In this document: positions 62,605 through 64,000 of the stretch, piece after piece
Position numbering within the stretch: position 1 is the stretch's first letter
How the letters are laid out: each line of letters begins with the position of its first letter
NCBI RefSeq assembly: GCF_014645355.1
Contig: NZ_BMLS01000003.1
Location: forward strand, 542,516-606,515
Reading direction: 5' to 3'
Source: Bowmanella pacifica
GTDB taxonomy: Bacteria; Pseudomonadota; Gammaproteobacteria; Enterobacterales; Alteromonadaceae
DNA: 64,000 nt
Notes under the pieces: model-generated
The model's database searches: none
Seen by the model: the letters and a program-made list of their open reading frames with translations, nothing else
Told to the model about the DNA's origin: nothing
Made by a program: the position numbers and the translations under genes

Positions 62605-62970
62605 ATGAAGCTAAACCCCGCAATCATTCGAATCAAAAATCTGCGCCTGCGCACTTACATCGGTATCAAGCAAGACGAGATTGATAATAAACAGGATGTG
62701 CTTATTAACGTCACTATCCAGTACCAGGCCGAGCAAGCCACCAATAGTGATGATATGCAGGACGCCCTAAACTACCGCACTATCACCAAACGTATTATTG
62801 ACCTGGTGGAAAACAACCGCTTCTCTTTGCTGGAAAAGCTCACTTCAGACATCCTGGCAATCGCGTCGGAGCATCCCTGGGTGATTCATGCTGAAGCCGA
62901 GGTAGATAAACCCCATGCATTGCGCTTTGCTGATTCGGTCTCTCTGTGCTTATCTTGTAGTAAACGCTGA
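62605..62970 (+). CDS. folX: Dihydroneopterin triphosphate 2'-epimerase
   Basis: A 121-residue enzyme of the FolB/FolX fold. The start [20 protein letters not shown] and the blocks [20 protein letters not shown] and [14 protein letters not shown] match FolX closely. A longer frame from 62566 adds 13 residues that are not part of the family. folX followed by yfcH is also the E. coli order, which supports the call. Confidence 0.93.
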   Translation: MKLNPAIIRIKNLRLRTYIGIKQDEIDNKQDVLINVTIQYQAEQATNSDDMQDALNYRTITKRIIDLVENNRFSLLEKLTSDILAIASEHPWVIHAEAEVDKPHALRFADSVSLCLSCSKR

Positions 62971-62992
62971 GCCATAAAGGATTTTTCCTATT

Positions 62993-63892
62993 ATGCAGAT
63001 TCTGATGACGGGAGGTACAGGACTGATTGGCACTCGTCTGCTTTCCAGGCTGCCAGAGGGTTATCAGGTCACGGTGCTGACCCGGAATCTTGCCGAGGCG
63101 GAACTGGCACTTGGTCGGCGCGCAAGCTGGATCTCCTCCTTTAACGAACTCCCCAGTCTGGACGGCTACGATGCTGTTATTAATCTGGCCGGTGAGCCTA
63201 TTGCCGACAAACGCTGGAGCAATGAGCAAAAGCAGCGGATATGTCAAAGTCGCTGGCAGATCACCGAAAAACTGGTGGAATTGTGTCAGACCAGCGCCAA
63301 TCCCCCCAAGGTGTTTTTAAGTGGCTCCGCTATTGGCTATTACGGACGTCAGGGAGAAGAGCTAATCAGCGAATATCACCGGTCCGTGCATGATGAATTC
63401 AGCCACCAGCTTTGCCAACGCTGGGAACAGATTGCTTCTCAGGCGCAAAGCGAAAATACCCGGGTTTGTTTGTTACGCACTGGTATCGTCCTGAGTCGCA
63501 AAGGTGGCGCACTCGTCAAGATGCTCCCGGCATTCAGGGCGGGATTAGGTGGCCGAATGGGCGACGGGCGACAATTTATGTCCTGGATCCATATCAGTGA
63601 CATGATGGCTGCGATTCGCTTTTTACTGGAAACCCCCGACTGTCAGGGGCCTTATAACCTAACCGCCCCGAATCCTGTCACAAATCAGGAGTTTTCCGAA
63701 ACCCTGGCCACCGTGCTAGGACGCCCTTGTCTGTTTCCCATGCCGGGCTTTGCACTGAAGCTGCTGTTTGGCGAAATGTCTGAGCTGCTTTTATACGGAC
63801 AGCGCGTCATTCCCACGCGCTTAGAAGAAGCTGGCTTTCATTTTCAGTTCCAGCACCTCAAACCCGCGCTGGAGAATCTGCTGCAAAGTTAA
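62993..63892 (+). CDS. TIGR01777 family epimerase (YfcH-like)
   Basis: A 299-residue extended-SDR protein. The Rossmann motif is LMTGGTGLIGTRLL, NLAGEPIADKRW is the family signature, and SGSAIGYYG contains the active-site serine and tyrosine. A DUF1731-like C-terminus (LFPMPGFALKLLFGEMSELL) completes it. It has the same order after folX as in E. coli, 22 bases apart. The substrate is unknown. Confidence 0.92.
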   Translation: MQILMTGGTGLIGTRLLSRLPEGYQVTVLTRNLAEAELALGRRASWISSFNELPSLDGYDAVINLAGEPIADKRWSNEQKQRICQSRWQITEKLVELCQTSANPPKVFLSGSAIGYYGRQGEELISEYHRSVHDEFSHQLCQRWEQIASQAQSENTRVCLLRTGIVLSRKGGALVKMLPAFRAGLGGRMGDGRQFMSWIHISDMMAAIRFLLETPDCQGPYNLTAPNPVTNQEFSETLATVLGRPCLFPMPGFALKLLFGEMSELLLYGQRVIPTRLEEAGFHFQFQHLKPALENLLQS

Positions 63893-64000
63893 TCAAGGTT
63901 GATGGCTCGTTTAAGCGCAATAAAAAACGGGCTTTCGCCTAATGCCGATCAGTTAAGAAATATTCGAGCGATCGGTTGACCGATCCTTCGAGGCGTTCAG
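63893..64000. other. Window-end intergenic segment with a palindrome
   Basis: About 108 bases without a gene, including a short GGGC..GCC stem after an A run (possible terminator of the operon) and the palindrome GATCGGT-TG-ACCGATC at 63970-63985. The latter may belong to a structure or mobile element continuing beyond the edge. Confidence 0.4.

Overview
The window looks like chromosomal DNA of a marine gammaproteobacterium of the Alteromonadales type. The grounds are two TonB-dependent receptors, a PepSY/PhoPQ-like cassette, a rhombosortase, a folX-yfcH pair, a CrbS-like sensor facing a DUF4212/SSS transporter pair, and an S10 and an S9 peptidase. This is inferred from gene content and protein resemblance only. 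No rRNA, tRNA or CRISPR array was seen.

Left part (1-15.4 kb): a truncated chemotaxis receptor, fur, and a class IV (D-amino acid type) aminotransferase. Then comes a minus-strand run: DUF4212 subunit, SSS symporter, small membrane protein, cNMP/CBS/DUF294 protein and DnaQ-like exonuclease. A CrbS-type hybrid sensor kinase is divergent from it. The 384-base divergent region holds three copies of a GACC/GGTC-type palindrome, probably the operators of this acetate-switch-like module. A DUF2061 protein and a TonB-dependent receptor follow.

Integron (about 15.9-21.4 kb): minus-strand cassette genes (GNAT, two tiny membrane or coiled-coil proteins, a beta-lactamase-fold serine hydrolase, a 3-TM protein, a GFA-like protein and an EVE/PUA-like protein) are separated by attC-like sites. 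At the right end, in the expected divergent orientation, lies an integron integrase gene. It keeps its start, Shine-Dalgarno, a LexA-like box and both ends of the protein, but has lost the middle. An IS110/IS1111-type remnant sits inside the first attC, and an IS3 orfA remnant sits in the last cassettes. This is the most distinctive accessory region.

Middle (21.4-43.9 kb): a 1495-residue membrane protein with PAS domains, a glutamine-rich coiled coil with three exact-length 74-residue repeats, and a C-terminal Hpt-like domain without its histidine. Next come an S10 peptidase, a translationally coupled MoxR/vWA/RDD/periplasmic-protein operon, cysK, a small lipoprotein, a frameshifted DUF486 gene, an AT-rich DUF262-HNH protein (possible defence gene), ggt, an enoyl-CoA hydratase, rhombosortase, a GFA protein, a Gfo/Idh/MocA oxidoreductase, an S9 peptidase and a glutathione-peroxidase-like protein.

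Right part (43.9-64 kb): a TonB receptor, azoR, a DUF4397 lipoprotein whose start codon lies in a 13-bp inverted repeat, the K+/H+ antiporter cvrA, a PLP-dependent gamma-synthase/lyase, a PlsC-like acyltransferase, an overlapping trypsin-like protease plus FHA membrane protein pair, an NRDE protein, an aromatic/aspartate aminotransferase, a second acyltransferase, small envelope proteins, the PepSY-PhoP-PhoQ operon, an AI-2E family permease, folX and yfcH.
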